Numbered from the stretch's first letter, positions 41,109-52,349 are shown. The stretch is 64,000 bases of DNA from Auanema rhodensis (GCA_964057225.1 OZ059899.1:4216001-4280000), one strand, 5' to 3'. Translations and numbers: made by a program. Notes: a model not told the origin generated them from the sequence alone.

Positions 41109-41284
41109 ACATTTGACAGAATATATGACTGTGAGTTTGTTCAAACTTGAAGAACCTCTTGATCAAAAATTTTAGTTGTGAATATTAATCTCCTAATCTA
41201 ATTTTTGTTTCAATCATTTTGTAAATCTCTTGAAAAAAAATATAGAAAAGTTAAGAACTCGAAGAATAAAACCAAAACTACTGT

Positions 41285-41356
41285 TGGAGATATGGGGAAT
41301 CGAACCCCAGACTTCTCGCATGCAAAGCGAGCGCTCTACCCCTGAGCTATATCCCC
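41285..41356 (-). tRNA. tRNA-Ala(UGC)
   Basis: Consensus body, flank T. Confidence 0.95.
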
Positions 41357-41532
41357 ACATTCGACAGAATATATGACTGTGAGTTTGTTCAAACTTGAAG
41401 AACCTCTTGATCAAAAATTTTAGTTGTGAATATTAATTTCCTAATCTAATTTTTCTTTCAATCATTTTGTAAATTTCCTGAAAAAAATTTTATAAAAGTA
41501 AAGAACTTGAAGAATAAAACCAAAACTACTGT

Positions 41533-41604
41533 TGGAGATATGGGGAATCGAACCCCAGACTTCTCGCATGCAAAGCGAGCGCTCTACCCCTGAGCTATAT
41601 CCCC
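41533..41604 (-). tRNA. tRNA-Ala(UGC)
   Basis: Consensus body, flank A. Confidence 0.95.
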
Positions 41605-41780
41605 ACATTCGACAAAGTCAATGACTGTGAGTTTGTTCAAACTTGAAGAACCTCTTGATCAAAAATTTTAGTTGTGAATATTAATTTCCTAATCTAATTT
41701 TTCTCTCAATCATTTTGTAAATCTCCTGAAAAAAAATATAGAAAAGTTAAGAACTCGAAGAATAAAACCAAAACTACTGT

Positions 41781-41852
41781 TGGAGATATGAGGAATCGAA
41801 CCCCAGACTTCTCGCATGCAAAGCGAGCGCTCGACCCCTGAGCTATATCCCC
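41781..41852 (-). tRNA. tRNA-Ala(UGC), class 21C
   Basis: C21 and G51:U63; flank T. First unit of a five-unit block repeated from 43021. Confidence 0.85.
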
Positions 41853-42028
41853 ACATTTGACAGAATATATGACTGTGAGTTTGTTCAAACTTGAAGAACC
41901 TCTTGATCAAAAATTTTAGTTGTGAATATTATTCTCCTAATCTAATTTTTGTTTCAATCATTTTGTAAATCTCTTGAAAAAAAATATAGAAAAGTTAAGA
42001 ACTCGAAGAATAAAACCAAAACTACTGT

Positions 42029-42100
42029 TGGAGATATGGGGAATCGAACCCCAGACTTCTCGCATGCAAAGCGAGCGCTCTACCCCTGAGCTATATCCCC
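42029..42100 (-). tRNA. tRNA-Ala(UGC)
   Basis: Consensus body, flank T. Confidence 0.95.
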
Positions 42101-42276
42101 ACATTTGACAGAATATATGACTGTGAGTTTGTTCAAACTTGAAGAACCTCTTGATCAAAAATTTTAGTTGTGAATATTAATTTCCTAATCTAATTTTTCT
42201 TTCAATCATTTTGTAAATTTCCTGAAAAAAAATTTATAAAAGTAAAGAACTTGAAGAATAAAACCAAAACTACTGT

Positions 42277-42348
42277 TGGAGATATGGGAAATCGAACACC
42301 AGACTTCTCGCATGCAAAGCGAGCGCTCTACCCCTGAGCTATATCCCC
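42277..42348 (-). tRNA. tRNA-Ala(UGC), class 52U plus U61
   Basis: U52·C62 mismatch and G53:U61 wobble; flank T. Confidence 0.72.
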
Positions 42349-42524
42349 ACATTCGACAGAATATATGACTGTGAGTTTGTTCAAACTTGAAGAACCTCTT
42401 GATCAAAAATTTTAGTTGTGAATATTAATTTCCTAATCTAATTTTTCTCTCAATCATTTTGTAAATCTCCTGAAAAAAAATATAGAAAAGTAAAGAACTT
42501 GAAGAATAAAACCAAAACTACTGT

Positions 42525-42596
42525 TGGAGATATGGGGAATCGAACCCCAGACTTCTCGCATGCAAAGCGAGCGCTCTACCCCTGAGCTATATCCCC
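42525..42596 (-). tRNA. tRNA-Ala(UGC)
   Basis: Consensus body, flank T. Confidence 0.95.
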
Positions 42597-42772
42597 ACAT
42601 TCGACAGAATATATGACTGTGAGTTTGTTCAAACTTGAAGAACCTCTTGATCAAAAATTTTAGTTGTGAATATTAATCTCCTAATCTAATTTTTGTTTCA
42701 ATCATTTTGTAAATCTCCTGAAAAAAAATATAGAAAAGTAAAGAACTTGAAGAATAAAACCAAAACTACTGT

Positions 42773-42844
42773 TGGAGATATGGGGAATCGAACCCCAGAC
42801 TTCTCGCATGCAAAGCGAGCGCTCTACCCCTGAGCTATATCCCC
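42773..42844 (-). tRNA. tRNA-Ala(UGC)
   Basis: Consensus body, flank T. Confidence 0.95.
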
Positions 42845-43020
42845 ACATTCGACAGAATATATGACTGTGAGTTTGTTCAAACTTGAAGAACCTCTTGATC
42901 AAAAATTTTAGTTGTGAATATTAATTTCCTAATCTAATTTTTCTCTCAATCATTTTGTAAATCTCCTGAAAAAAAATATAGAAAAGTTAAGAACTCGAAG
43001 AATAAAACCAAAACTACTGT

Positions 43021-43092
43021 TGGAGATATGAGGAATCGAACCCCAGACTTCTCGCATGCAAAGCGAGCGCTCGACCCCTGAGCTATATCCCC
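43021..43092 (-). tRNA. tRNA-Ala(UGC), class 21C
   Basis: C21 and G51:U63; flank T. Counterpart of 41781. Confidence 0.85.
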
Positions 43093-43268
43093 ACATTTGA
43101 CAGAATATATGACTGTGAGTTTGTTCAAACTTGAAGAACCTCTTGATCAAAAATTTTAGTTGTGAATATTATTCTCCTAATCTAATTTTTGTTTCAATCA
43201 TTTTGTAAATCTCTTGAAAAAAAATATAGAAAAGTTAAGAACTCGAAGAATAAAACCAAAACTACTGT

Positions 43269-43340
43269 TGGAGATATGGGGAATCGAACCCCAGACTTCT
43301 CGCATGCAAAGCGAGCGCTCTACCCCTGAGCTATATCCCC
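43269..43340 (-). tRNA. tRNA-Ala(UGC)
   Basis: Consensus body, flank T. Confidence 0.95.
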
Positions 43341-43516
43341 ACATTTGACAGAATATATGACTGTGAGTTTGTTCAAACTTGAAGAACCTCTTGATCAAAA
43401 ATTTTAGTTGTGAATATTAATTTCCTAATCTAATTTTTCTTTCAATCATTTTGTAAATTTCCTGAAAAAAAATTTATAAAAGTAAAGAACTTGAAGAATA
43501 AAACCAAAACTACTGT

Positions 43517-43588
43517 TGGAGATATGGGAAATCGAACACCAGACTTCTCGCATGCAAAGCGAGCGCTCTACCCCTGAGCTATATCCCC
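43517..43588 (-). tRNA. tRNA-Ala(UGC), class 52U plus U61
   Basis: U52·C62 mismatch and G53:U61 wobble; flank T. Counterpart of 42277. Confidence 0.72.
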
Positions 43589-43764
43589 ACATTCGACAGA
43601 ATATATGACTGTGAGTTTGTTCAAACTTGAAGAACCTCTTGATCAAAAATTTTAGTTGTGAATATTAATTTCCTAATCTAATTTTTCTCTCAATCATTTT
43701 GTAAATCTCCTGAAAAAAAATATAGAAAAGTAAAGAACTTGAAGAATAAAACCAAAACTACTGT

Positions 43765-43836
43765 TGGAGATATGGGGAATCGAACCCCAGACTTCTCGCA
43801 TGCAAAGCGAGCGCTCTACCCCTGAGCTATATCCCC
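43765..43836 (-). tRNA. tRNA-Ala(UGC)
   Basis: Consensus body, flank T. Confidence 0.95.
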
Positions 43837-44012
43837 ACATTCGACAGAATATATGACTGTGAGTTTGTTCAAACTTGAAGAACCTCTTGATCAAAAATTT
43901 TAGTTGTGAATATTAATCTCCTAATCTAATTTTTGTTTCAATCATTTTGTAAATCTCCTGAAAAAAAATATAGAAAAGTAAAGAACTTGAAGAATAAAAC
44001 CAAAACTACTGT

Positions 44013-44084
44013 TGGAGATATGGGGAATCGAACCCCAGACTTCTCGCATGCAAAGCGAGCGCTCTACCCCTGAGCTATATCCCC
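44013..44084 (-). tRNA. tRNA-Ala(UGC)
   Basis: Consensus body, flank T. Confidence 0.95.
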
Positions 44085-44260
44085 ACATTCGACAGAATAT
44101 ATGACTGTGAGTTTGTTCAAACTTGAAGAACCTCTTGATCAAAAATTTTAGTTGTGAATATTAATCTCCTAATCTAATTTTTCTTTCAATCATTTTGTAA
44201 ATTTCCTGAAAAAAATTTTATAAAAGTAAAGAACTTGAAGAATAAAACCAAAACTACTGT

Positions 44261-44332
44261 TGGAGATATGGGGAATCGAACCCCAGACTTCTCGCATGCA
44301 AAGCGAGCGCTCTACCCCTGAGCTATATCCCC
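44261..44332 (-). tRNA. tRNA-Ala(UGC)
   Basis: Consensus body, flank T. Confidence 0.95.
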
Positions 44333-44508
44333 ACATTCGACAGAATATATGACTGTGAGTTTGTTCAAACTTGAAGAACCTCTTGATCAGAAATTTTAGT
44401 TGTGAATATTAATTTTCTAATCTAATTTTTCTTTCAATCATTTTGTAAATCTCTTGAAAAAAAATATATAAAAGTAAAGAACTTGAAGAATAAAACCAAA
44501 ACTACTGT

Positions 44509-44580
44509 TGGAGATATGGAGAATCGAACCCCAGACTTCTCGCATGCAAAGCGAGCGCTCTACCCCTGAGCTATATCTCC
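44509..44580 (-). tRNA. tRNA with UGC anticodon, class 3A (G3:U70 lost)
   Basis: G3 to A gives a Watson-Crick A3:U70 pair, plus a G52:U62 wobble. All stems still pair, but the alanine identity wobble is gone. Flank T. Confidence 0.8.
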
Positions 44581-44756
44581 ACATTTGACAGAATATATGA
44601 CTGTGAGTTTGTTCAAACTTGAAGAACCTCTTGATCAAAAATTTTAGTTGTGAATATTAATCTCCTAATCTAATTTTGGTTTCAATCATTTCGTAAATCT
44701 CTTGAAAAAAAATATAGAAAAGTTAAGAACTTGAAGAATAAAACCAAAACTACTGT

Positions 44757-44828
44757 TGGAGATATGGGGAATCAAACCCCAGACTTCTCGCATGCAAAGC
44801 GAGCGCTCTACCCCTGAGCTATATCCCC
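44757..44828 (-). tRNA. tRNA-Ala(UGC), U56 variant
   Basis: C56 to U in the T loop, hitting both the B box and the G19:C56 tertiary pair. Flank T. Confidence 0.78.
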
Positions 44829-45004
44829 ACATTCGACAGAATATATGACTGTGAGTTTGTTCAAACTTGAAGAACCTCTTGATCAGAAATTTTAGTTGTG
44901 AATATTAATTTTCTAATCTAATTTTTCTTTCAATCATTTTGTAAATCTCCTGAAAAAAAATATATAAAAGTAAAGAACTTGAAGAATAAAACCAAAACTA
45001 CTGT

Positions 45005-45076
45005 TGGAGATATGGGGAATCGAACCCCAGACTTCTCGCATGCAAAGCGAGCGCTCTACCCCTGAGCTATATCCCC
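45005..45076 (-). tRNA. tRNA-Ala(UGC)
   Basis: Consensus body, flank A. Confidence 0.95.
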
Positions 45077-45252
45077 ACATTCGACAAAGTCAATGACTGT
45101 GAGTTTGTTCAAACTTGAAGAACCTCTTGATCAAAAATTTTAGTTGTGAATATTAATTTCCTAATCTAATTTTTCTTTCAATCATTTTGTAAATTTCCTG
45201 AAAAAAATTTTATAAAAGTAAAGAACTTGAAGAATAAAACCAAAACTACTGT

Positions 45253-45324
45253 TGGAGATATGAGGAATCGAACCCCAGACTTCTCGCATGCAAAGCGAGC
45301 GCTCGACCCCTGAGCTATATCTCC
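45253..45324 (-). tRNA. tRNA with UGC anticodon, classes 3A and 21C
   Basis: A3:U70 replaces G3:U70, with C21 and G51:U63 as well. Flank T. Confidence 0.78.
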
Positions 45325-45500
45325 ACATTTGACAGAATATATGACTGTGAGTTTGTTCAAACTTGAAGAACCTCTTGATCAAAAATTTTAGTTGTGAATA
45401 TTAATCTCCTAATCTAATTTTTGTTTCAATCATTTTGTAAATCTCTTGAAAAAAAATATAGAAAAGTTAAGAACTCGAAGAATAAAACCAAAACTACTGT

Positions 45501-45572
45501 TGGAGATATGGGGAATCGAACCCCAGACTTCTCGCATGCAAAGCGAGCGCTCTACCCCTGAGCTATATCCCC
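45501..45572 (-). tRNA. tRNA-Ala(UGC)
   Basis: Consensus body, flank T. Confidence 0.95.
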
Positions 45573-45748
45573 ACATTTGACAGAATATATGACTGTGAGT
45601 TTGTTCAAACTTGAAGAACCTCTTGATCAAAAATTTTAGTTGTGAATATTAATTTCCTAATCTAATTTTTCTTTCAATCATTTTGTAAATTTCCTGAAAA
45701 AAAATTTATAAAAGTAAAGAACTTGAAGAATAAAACCAAAACTACTGT

Positions 45749-45820
45749 TGGAGATATGGGAAATCGAACACCAGACTTCTCGCATGCAAAGCGAGCGCTC
45801 TACCCCTGAGCTATATCCCC
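45749..45820 (-). tRNA. tRNA-Ala(UGC), class 52U plus U61
   Basis: U52·C62 mismatch and G53:U61 wobble; flank T. Confidence 0.72.
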
Positions 45821-45996
45821 ACATTCGACAGAATATATGACTGTGAGTTTGTTCAAACTTGAAGAACCTCTTGATCAAAAATTTTAGTTGTGAATATTAA
45901 TTTCCTAATCTAATTTTTCTCTCAATCATTTTGTAAATCTCCTGAAAAAAAATATAGAAAAGTAAAGAACTTGAAGAATAAAACCAAAACTACTGT

Positions 45997-46068
45997 TGGA
46001 GATATGGGGAATCGAACCCCAGACTTCTCGCATGCAAAGCGAGCGCTCTACCCCTGAGCTATATCCCC
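45997..46068 (-). tRNA. tRNA-Ala(UGC)
   Basis: Consensus body, flank T. Confidence 0.95.
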
Positions 46069-46249
46069 ACATTCGACAGAATATATGACTGTGAGTTTGT
46101 TCAAACTTGAAGAACCTCTTGATCAAAAATTTTAGTTGTGAATATTAATCTCCTAATCTAATTTTTGTTTCAATCATTTTGTAAATCTCCTGAAAAAAAA
46201 TATAGAAAAGTAAAGAACTTGAAGAATAAAACCAAAACTACTGTTGGAG

Positions 46250-46586
46250 CGTTCCGTTATGCTCTCACGTCGATCCTATAGACCAATAAAGCCTACAAGA
46301 TGAGTGTGATAGTATTCCAGATGTAGCGGTAGATAAAGAGCATAATGGATAAACATAAGACTCGAGAAAGAAAGGTTTATTATGTCTACATGATTACAAT
46401 AAGTTATATAAGTCTACATAAAGATATAAAGTGAAAGAGAGCTAAGAAAGGAAGACCAACCATCCATAGTCATTCCATAAGGCAAAGCTGAAGTCTGTGT
46501 TCCATATGAAGGGCGTGTCGTCCTCTCTCAGCCTCATGTCGTCTGATTCTAACCCGTCTGCTACGTATTGATTTCCGAATGGAACG
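46250..46586 (-). repeat. 3' LTR of element 2 (337 bp)
   Basis: Bounded by CGTTCC and GGAACG. Compared with the LTR at 51198-51534 it has caataaagcc for cagtaaagcc and cccgtctgc for cccgcctgc. Confidence 0.95.
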
Positions 46587-46588
46587 TG

Positions 46589-46598
46589 CCATTTTTTC
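46589..46598 (-). promoter_or_regulatory. Polypurine tract of element 2
   Basis: The minus strand reads GAAAAAATGG and then CA before the 3' LTR. It matches the position in element 1 but is interrupted by a T. Confidence 0.65.
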
Positions 46599-47282
46599 GA
46601 GTTTTTGTCGCGTCCTCGCGAATAGCAAAATATGTGGCTTGTTTCAATCGTAGCAGAAGGTTTAGTTTTAAAAAATAAAAATTACAATGTTAACATAAAA
46701 ATAGTAAAGATAAATTACAATATAATGTTAAACAATATTATCTGAAAAGAATTTAATAACAATTATTTGAAAATACATGAATATTAAGGAATAAAACAAT
46801 CTTTTAGAATACCAGGGCTATATTTTGTCAGCGAGAGTGCGCAAAATAGCTTTTTAGGCACGACGCTGCATGTCTAACTTGTTTGAGTATAGAGAAACGA
46901 GAGTCATGCTATATTATCGATGGAGCTAGCATGTTTCTTCAGCGTATTCAAAGCGAATTGTAATAATAAAAAAAATTAAACTAAATCCCATATAATTTCC
47001 GGAATTGAATCATTAACTACTTGATAAGGACTGTTGCTCAGATGAATATGCAATATAATGTCTCTTATCTTTCATTTCTTCATTATTTACGGGAAATTAT
47101 TTGAAATTGATGAAGTTTTATAATCATATATGCTTTGAAACTGAAATGCTTTTTGATTATTAGCTTACATCTCGTCTTACTCAAGTTTTTCAATGATATA
47201 ATAATATTAATAGCTCTGGTTTTTTAAAAGAGAGTTGATACAAAGTTTTACAATAATTTTATCAATCTCGAAATTATTTCTT
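46599..47282 (-). other. 3' untranslated region of element 2
   Basis: AT-rich sequence with no coding frame; collinear with 10724-11409 of element 1. Confidence 0.75.
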
Positions 47283-50200
47283 TCATCGTCTTCTTCTTGG
47301 TGGTAGCCAATTTTGGTCCGATGGGTCTTCTGGTTCTGTTTCTTCAGTAGAGTCATAATTATCGTTACCATTTATGACTTTTATGATCTCAATATCGCTG
47401 TCGTCGTCCGTGTCATAAGTCGTTGTATTGGATCGCGTGTTTTGAGCGATTGTATGGTCCATTTTGCGTTCAAAAAGTTTAAGATTGTCTTTGTGTACGT
47501 CTTGAATTTTTCCAAATGGATTCTTGAGTTGTACCATGTTTCCTTGAACGTTGATGACTTCAAATGGTCCATCATATGATTTGCGAAGCTTTTGACCTGG
47601 TTTATGCGCTTTAATTGCTTACATAACTTGGTCTCCTTTTCGGATATCTCTTTCTTCTATTCGTTGTCGTCCATCATGTTTTCTCTTCGCGGTTTCTTGA
47701 TGTTTTGCAAGATTTTCTTGAATGATGGTTCTTCTTTCTCCTCTGATATATTCGGTATTCTCAATTTCTTCCAAGATCGCTGGTTGTAATGTCTCGGGGA
47801 ATAATTCTTTGTCTAATCTCATACGACTTTCTTTTCCGAATAATGCTATGTATGGAGAGATTCCTGTGGTTGCGTGTGTTATTGTATTTAACGCAAAAGT
47901 AACTTTTGGTAAATACATGTCCCAATCAGTTACGTCTTCGTTGAGATAGTGTGTTAATCCTTCTTCTAGCGTTCTGTGTAGTCTTTCGACTTGTCCATTA
48001 GAGTTTTTCTGATGAGGGAGTGTTGGCTCGTGTTTAATGCCAAGTTTTTCACACATTTCTTCAAATTTCTTTGATACAAAATTAGATCCACGATCGGTTA
48101 TTAAACGATTTGGTGGTCCAAAAATATATACGAAATTCCTGAGGAATCTATCAATGATGACATCGGTGACAATTGTTGGTATAGCGATGGTTGTCGCCCA
48201 TTTGGAGAATGAATCTTGTATTGTTAGGACATAATTGTTGTTTCTTTTTGAAGTAGGGAATGGTCCCATAATATCCATATGTATTCTCTCAAATGGTTTT
48301 GATGGTATTTCAAATTGACCCATAGGCTGAACGGTCATAGCGTAAGGATCTTTCTTCCTTTGTCCGCATTTAACGCATTGTTTCCTTATTGGTGGCATTT
48401 TTACGAATGCTTTTAATATTTCTTGTCTTGATGGAACTGTTAATTTTTCTTCAATTATAACTGGTGTATTGGCTAAATCAAGAGCAATAGTTTCAGCACG
48501 CTCTCGATAAGTGCCTTCTTTTGTACGAATTAACCGATCAAATTCAATAACGGTCAAACGATCTGATATTTGTTGAAGAAGTTGCCTGGATGTTAAATAA
48601 GATATTCCAGCTTTAGTAGCTAAAGCTAATTCTCTTTGAGCAACATATTGTAAAATGGCTTCGTCTTTATCACGGAAATCATATTGTTTGAGAAAATGTC
48701 TTAAAGATTTCTCATAAATTTGAGTTTTAAAGAAAAATTCAAAATTTTCACGATGGGCTATTATCCATTCTTTCAAGGAATATGTAGGGTCTACCATACG
48801 TCTTCCTTTAATTAGAGGAATAATTTGTGTAATTCCTGGATTACTCATAAGTGGTCTTAAAAATGGATATGGGCAAATTCGAAGCGTGTACGTTTCAAAA
48901 TCTTCAACATCATTTATTCTATCCTGATCGAATGGGAATGAGCATTTTGTAGAAGTTGCGCGTTTAGGTCTTTTGAACGGCAATTTCTTAAATTCTCGTT
49001 CAATTAGGAGTGTGATATTGTTATCATTAGGATATTTGGGGAATGTTATATAATTTCCTGATGTTGTATGGAATGCTGGTTGTCTAAAGCAGGATGCAAT
49101 TGGTTTTGGAGTTATTTTACTCGAAAGGATAAGCGCTGATTGTGTACTTGGAATCAAAATAGTTTCTTTGCTTATTATAGCATCGTAGTAATGCATATCG
49201 ATATAATTACAACGGGAATCCGATGTTTGGGGATCCCATATAATTATTGATGTATTTGATTTGCAATTACCATGATGAGCACTACAACCTTCAGTGTTTA
49301 GTATTAAATTGGATAATATTGTATCATCGGGCATGCGGGTTATGACTCCGCGCTCTAGTACTAAACGCGGCCGCTCCTCGCACTCGTCGCGGCTAAACGC
49401 GCGCGCCGGATCATAGGAGGGCTCTGGGGTTGCTTGTGCTATACTATCGATTCTCTCCAGCTCCATGTTATTCCATTTGCGATCGCGAATCGCCTGCCTG
49501 CACTCGTGCGCCGCTATAGGCTGCACCCTATCGATTGTTCTGTTTGTGTCGCGGAGGAATAACAAATCGCGTACACACAGCTTGTGTACTTCCTTCGAGC
49601 AGCGCCTCGCGTCCCACTCGTGTGCCGTGTGGTTTCGCGTGTATAGATGGATTTGTGTACGTAGCACATGATTTGTTTCTGTTAATTTACATTTCTTTAC
49701 TACTGGTGGAACTAATAAGGCTCCTCCAGTTGCTTTTGTGCAAATTTGATATGAAGTTACACATGGCAGGAAAATTGCTACTGTGATTGCCATTACAACC
49801 GTTAGTGATAACGGTGAAAGGGTCACAGAGTTAATTCGTGGTGTGCTTCTATCTCGTCCTCTTGATTGATCTTTTTGATTGTTAAAATGGACTCTTCTTT
49901 GTCCGTTATGTTCATTAGTCCTTCCTCTTCTACCATTGTTTGAAGGATTAAAATTGTTTGAATGCCAGTTGTTATTAAATCGTCCCGAATTTCGTTCATA
50001 ATTATTGTTACGGCGATAATTAGCAAAAGAGCCGTTACGATTTTGGTTGTTATTATATTTTGAAAAGTTTTTATTTTTCTGATAATTTTGATAATTATGA
50101 TAATTTTTATTGTTTTGGTTATCACGTGGATAATTACGGTCGAAATTTCGGTTATCTCGTCTCTCGTTTGTGCGCGCGAAAGGAGCTAGTGCTTTGTTTA

Positions 50201-50738
50201 CAGCATTGACTAGCATGGACTGCGTGTCTGTTGTCTGGTTCATTATCGATTCTTCCCAGCGAGCGGCCTCAATCGCATCCGTGAAGGATTTTGGCTTCGC
50301 TCGAATCACAGCTGGTTTCAGAGTATTTTTTAGTCCTCTGAGGAAAGTTGATCTTAATATGTGATCTTTGTGAGGGTCATCCGTGGCAAAAGCGCTTAGT
50401 GCAATCGTTCTCAGTGATTGAGCGTAAGCGTCAATTGTCAGATCCCCTTGGGTTGTATTTTGGAGATTGATCAGCGCGGGGTCCTGATTATATTCAGGAC
50501 ACAGCTTAGATGTTAAAGCTCTTAACAGGTCATTCCATGAACCGGTGGTTTTTAATTGTTCAGGTACTTGCCTGTACGCTTCTTCCGCTGCTTCGTTTTT
50601 AAGAAGCAAAGGTAGAAGGGCTAATCTCTCCGGGATTACCAGACCTACAGCGTTGGCAAATAGGTTGGTAACGCAAAATAAAATAGTCCGCAAAATATGA
50701 AATAATCTCAATTTGGTGCGCAAAATTGTTTCATCCAC
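47283..50738 (-). pseudogene. Broken gag / env-like / integrase polyprotein of element 2
   Basis: A minus-strand frame of 1039 codons (50738-47619) followed, after one in-frame TAA at 47619-47621, by the remaining C-terminus to 47283. It carries the gag capsid region, the Asn/Arg-rich stretch, the hydrophobic segment, and the Cys-rich env-like region including the RPKR site. Near 48380 it switches in frame to the integrase zinc-finger C-x2-C, then the D-D-35-E core. Protease, RT, RNase H and the first 270 gag residues are missing. The first 20-odd residues come from leader sequence, so the apparent start is probably fortuitous. It is closely related to the element 1 protein with many substitutions. 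The 4-bp GTTT shared by both parents at 48380-48383 suggests a microhomology deletion. Confidence 0.9.
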
Positions 50739-51184
50739 AAAAATAAAGAAATAACCGTGGCTATTCTTTCCTCGAAGCCAAAATCAATCCTTAAAAGGAG
50801 AAAGTGTGGGCATAAATCTCAATAAAAATTATCCTTCGGTGAATTTGTTCACTAATTCATCCTAGGGTCCTCAAAAATGCTTCGAGTTCGGGTAACAGAG
50901 TATTCGATGTTAACAGCAAGGATATAAAAATTGTTGGGTTCAGACAGACAGAAAATTGTGAACAAACGGGAAAATATAACTTCAGTTTCAAAAAATATAA
51001 AATATTCATCTCCAAAAGGAGTGGTCCTTGCATCTGTTCCCTTTTAAACGTTGTTGGCCCCACCGTATTGTGTTAAGACATGGAGTAGATGGTTTAGAGA
51101 TATAAGAGAACTCAGATTCAATGAAATATTGAAAATAACGAAATATAAGAGCAAATAGTCAAGAAATCAAGATAAAATGTTCGA
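50739..51184 (-). other. Leader remnant of element 2
   Basis: The LTR-proximal part of the leader, collinear with element 1 from about 19490 to the primer-binding site. The three degenerate repeats of element 1 are lost. No gene seen. Confidence 0.75.
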
Positions 51185-51197
51185 GGTGGAACCTCCA
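51185..51197 (-). promoter_or_regulatory. Primer-binding site, tRNA-Gln type (element 2)
   Basis: TGGAGGTTCCACC on the minus strand, identical to that of element 1 and abutting the 5' LTR. Confidence 0.8.
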
Positions 51198-51534
51198 CGT
51201 TCCGTTATGCTCTCACGTCGATCCTATAGACCAGTAAAGCCTACAAGATGAGTGTGATAGTATTCCAGATGTAGCGGTAGATAAAGAGCATAATGGATAA
51301 ACATAAGACTCGAGAAAGAAAGGTTTATTATGTCTACATGATTACAATAAGTTATATAAGTCTACATAAAGATATAAAGTGAAAGAGAGCTAAGAAAGGA
51401 AGACCAACCATCCATAGTCATTCCATAAGGCAAAGCTGAAGTCTGTGTTCCATATGAAGGGCGTGTCGTCCTCTCTCAGCCTCATGTCGTCTGATTCTAA
51501 CCCGCCTGCTACGTATTGATTTCCGAATGGAACG
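51198..51534 (-). repeat. 5' LTR of element 2 (337 bp)
   Basis: Starts next to the primer-binding site and ends at the GGAG duplication, which is itself the end of a tRNA gene acceptor stem. Confidence 0.95.
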
Positions 51535-51605
51535 GGAGATATGGGGAATCGAACCCCAGACTTCTCGCATGCAAAGCGAGCGCTCTACCCCTGAGCTATA
51601 TTCTC
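51534..51605 (-). tRNA. tRNA-Ala-like(UGC), split at 3' end by element 2
   Basis: Element 2 inserted between nucleotides 72 and 73. The target duplication rebuilt the acceptor stem, but base 73 is now the LTR end (C instead of A). A2·C71 and A4·C69 mismatches are also present. The native terminators are now beyond the element. Probably a pseudogene. Confidence 0.65.
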
Positions 51606-51781
51606 ACATTTGACAGAATATATGACTGTGAGTTTGTTCAAACTTGAAAAACCTCTTGATCAAAAATTTTAGTTGTGAATATTAATTTCCTAATCTAATT
51701 TTTCTTTCAATCATTTTGTAAATTTCCTGAAAAAAAATTTATAAAAGTAAAGAACTTGAAGAATAAAACCAAAACTACTGT

Positions 51782-51853
51782 TGGAGATATGGGGAATCGA
51801 ACCCCAGACTTCTCGCATGCAAAGCGAGCGCTCTACCCCTGAGCTATATCCCC
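51782..51853 (-). tRNA. tRNA-Ala(UGC)
   Basis: Consensus body, flank T. Confidence 0.95.
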
Positions 51854-52029
51854 ACATTCGACAGAATATATGACTGTGAGTTTGTTCAAACTTGAAGAAC
51901 CTCTTGATCAAAAATTTTAGTTGTGAATATTAATCTCCTAATCTAATTTTTGTTTCAATCATTTTGTAAATCTCTTGAAAAAAAATATAGAAAAGTTAAG
52001 AACTCGAAGAATAAAACCAAAACTACTGT

Positions 52030-52101
52030 TGGAGATATGGGGAATCGAACCCCAGACTTCTCGCATGCAAAGCGAGCGCTCTACCCCTGAGCTATATCCC
52101 C
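52030..52101 (-). tRNA. tRNA-Ala(UGC)
   Basis: Consensus body, flank T. Confidence 0.95.
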
Positions 52102-52277
52102 ACATTCGACAGAATATATGACTGTGAGTTTGTTCAAACTTGAAGAACCTCTTGATCAAAAATTTTAGTTGTGAATATTAATTTCCTAATCTAATTTTTC
52201 TTTCAATCATTTTGTAAATTTCCTGAAAAAAAATTTATAAAAGTAAAGAACTTGAAGAATAAAACCAAAACTACTGT

Positions 52278-52349
52278 TGGAGATATGGGGAATCGAACAC
52301 CAGACTTCTCGCATGCAAAGCGAGCGCTCTACCCCTGAGCTATATCCCC
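52278..52349 (-). tRNA. tRNA-Ala(UGC), class 52U
   Basis: U52·C62 mismatch; flank T. Confidence 0.75.

Larger units (their letters stand above)
20345..46249 (-). repeat. tRNA-Ala tandem array, block 2 (104 tRNA loci)
   Basis: An unbroken run at 247-248 bp spacing between element 1 and element 2. Variant classes 29A, 52U, 2A and 21C are interleaved in recurring orders. The five units at 41781-43020 recur at 43021-44260 (offset 1240). The six units from 23185 recur from 24672 (offset about 1487). Five units from 33102 recur from 35086 (offset 1984). The block starts with TSD TAGT from element 1 and ends with TSD GGAG from element 2. Confidence 0.97.
46250..51534 (-). mobile_element. Element 2: internally deleted relative of element 1
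   Basis: Minus-strand LTR element of 5285 bp with 337-bp LTRs and the 4-bp duplication GGAG (46246-46249, 51535-51538). It has the same tRNA-Gln type primer-binding site and overall layout as element 1. Relative to element 1 it lacks about 1.83 kb (leader plus the first 270 gag codons) and about 2.82 kb (protease, RT, RNase H and the integrase N-terminus). It cannot encode its own reverse transcriptase and would need one in trans. Its LTRs differ at two sites that I can see, so it is probably older than element 1. It sits at the 3' end of a tRNA gene. Confidence 0.95.

Noticed and set aside
2919-50738. Precise tRNA-start targeting as in yeast Ty3
   Set aside because: The four insertion sites lie at different distances from tRNA genes (18, 68 and 92 bp upstream, and at the 3' end), so a fixed target position is not supported here.
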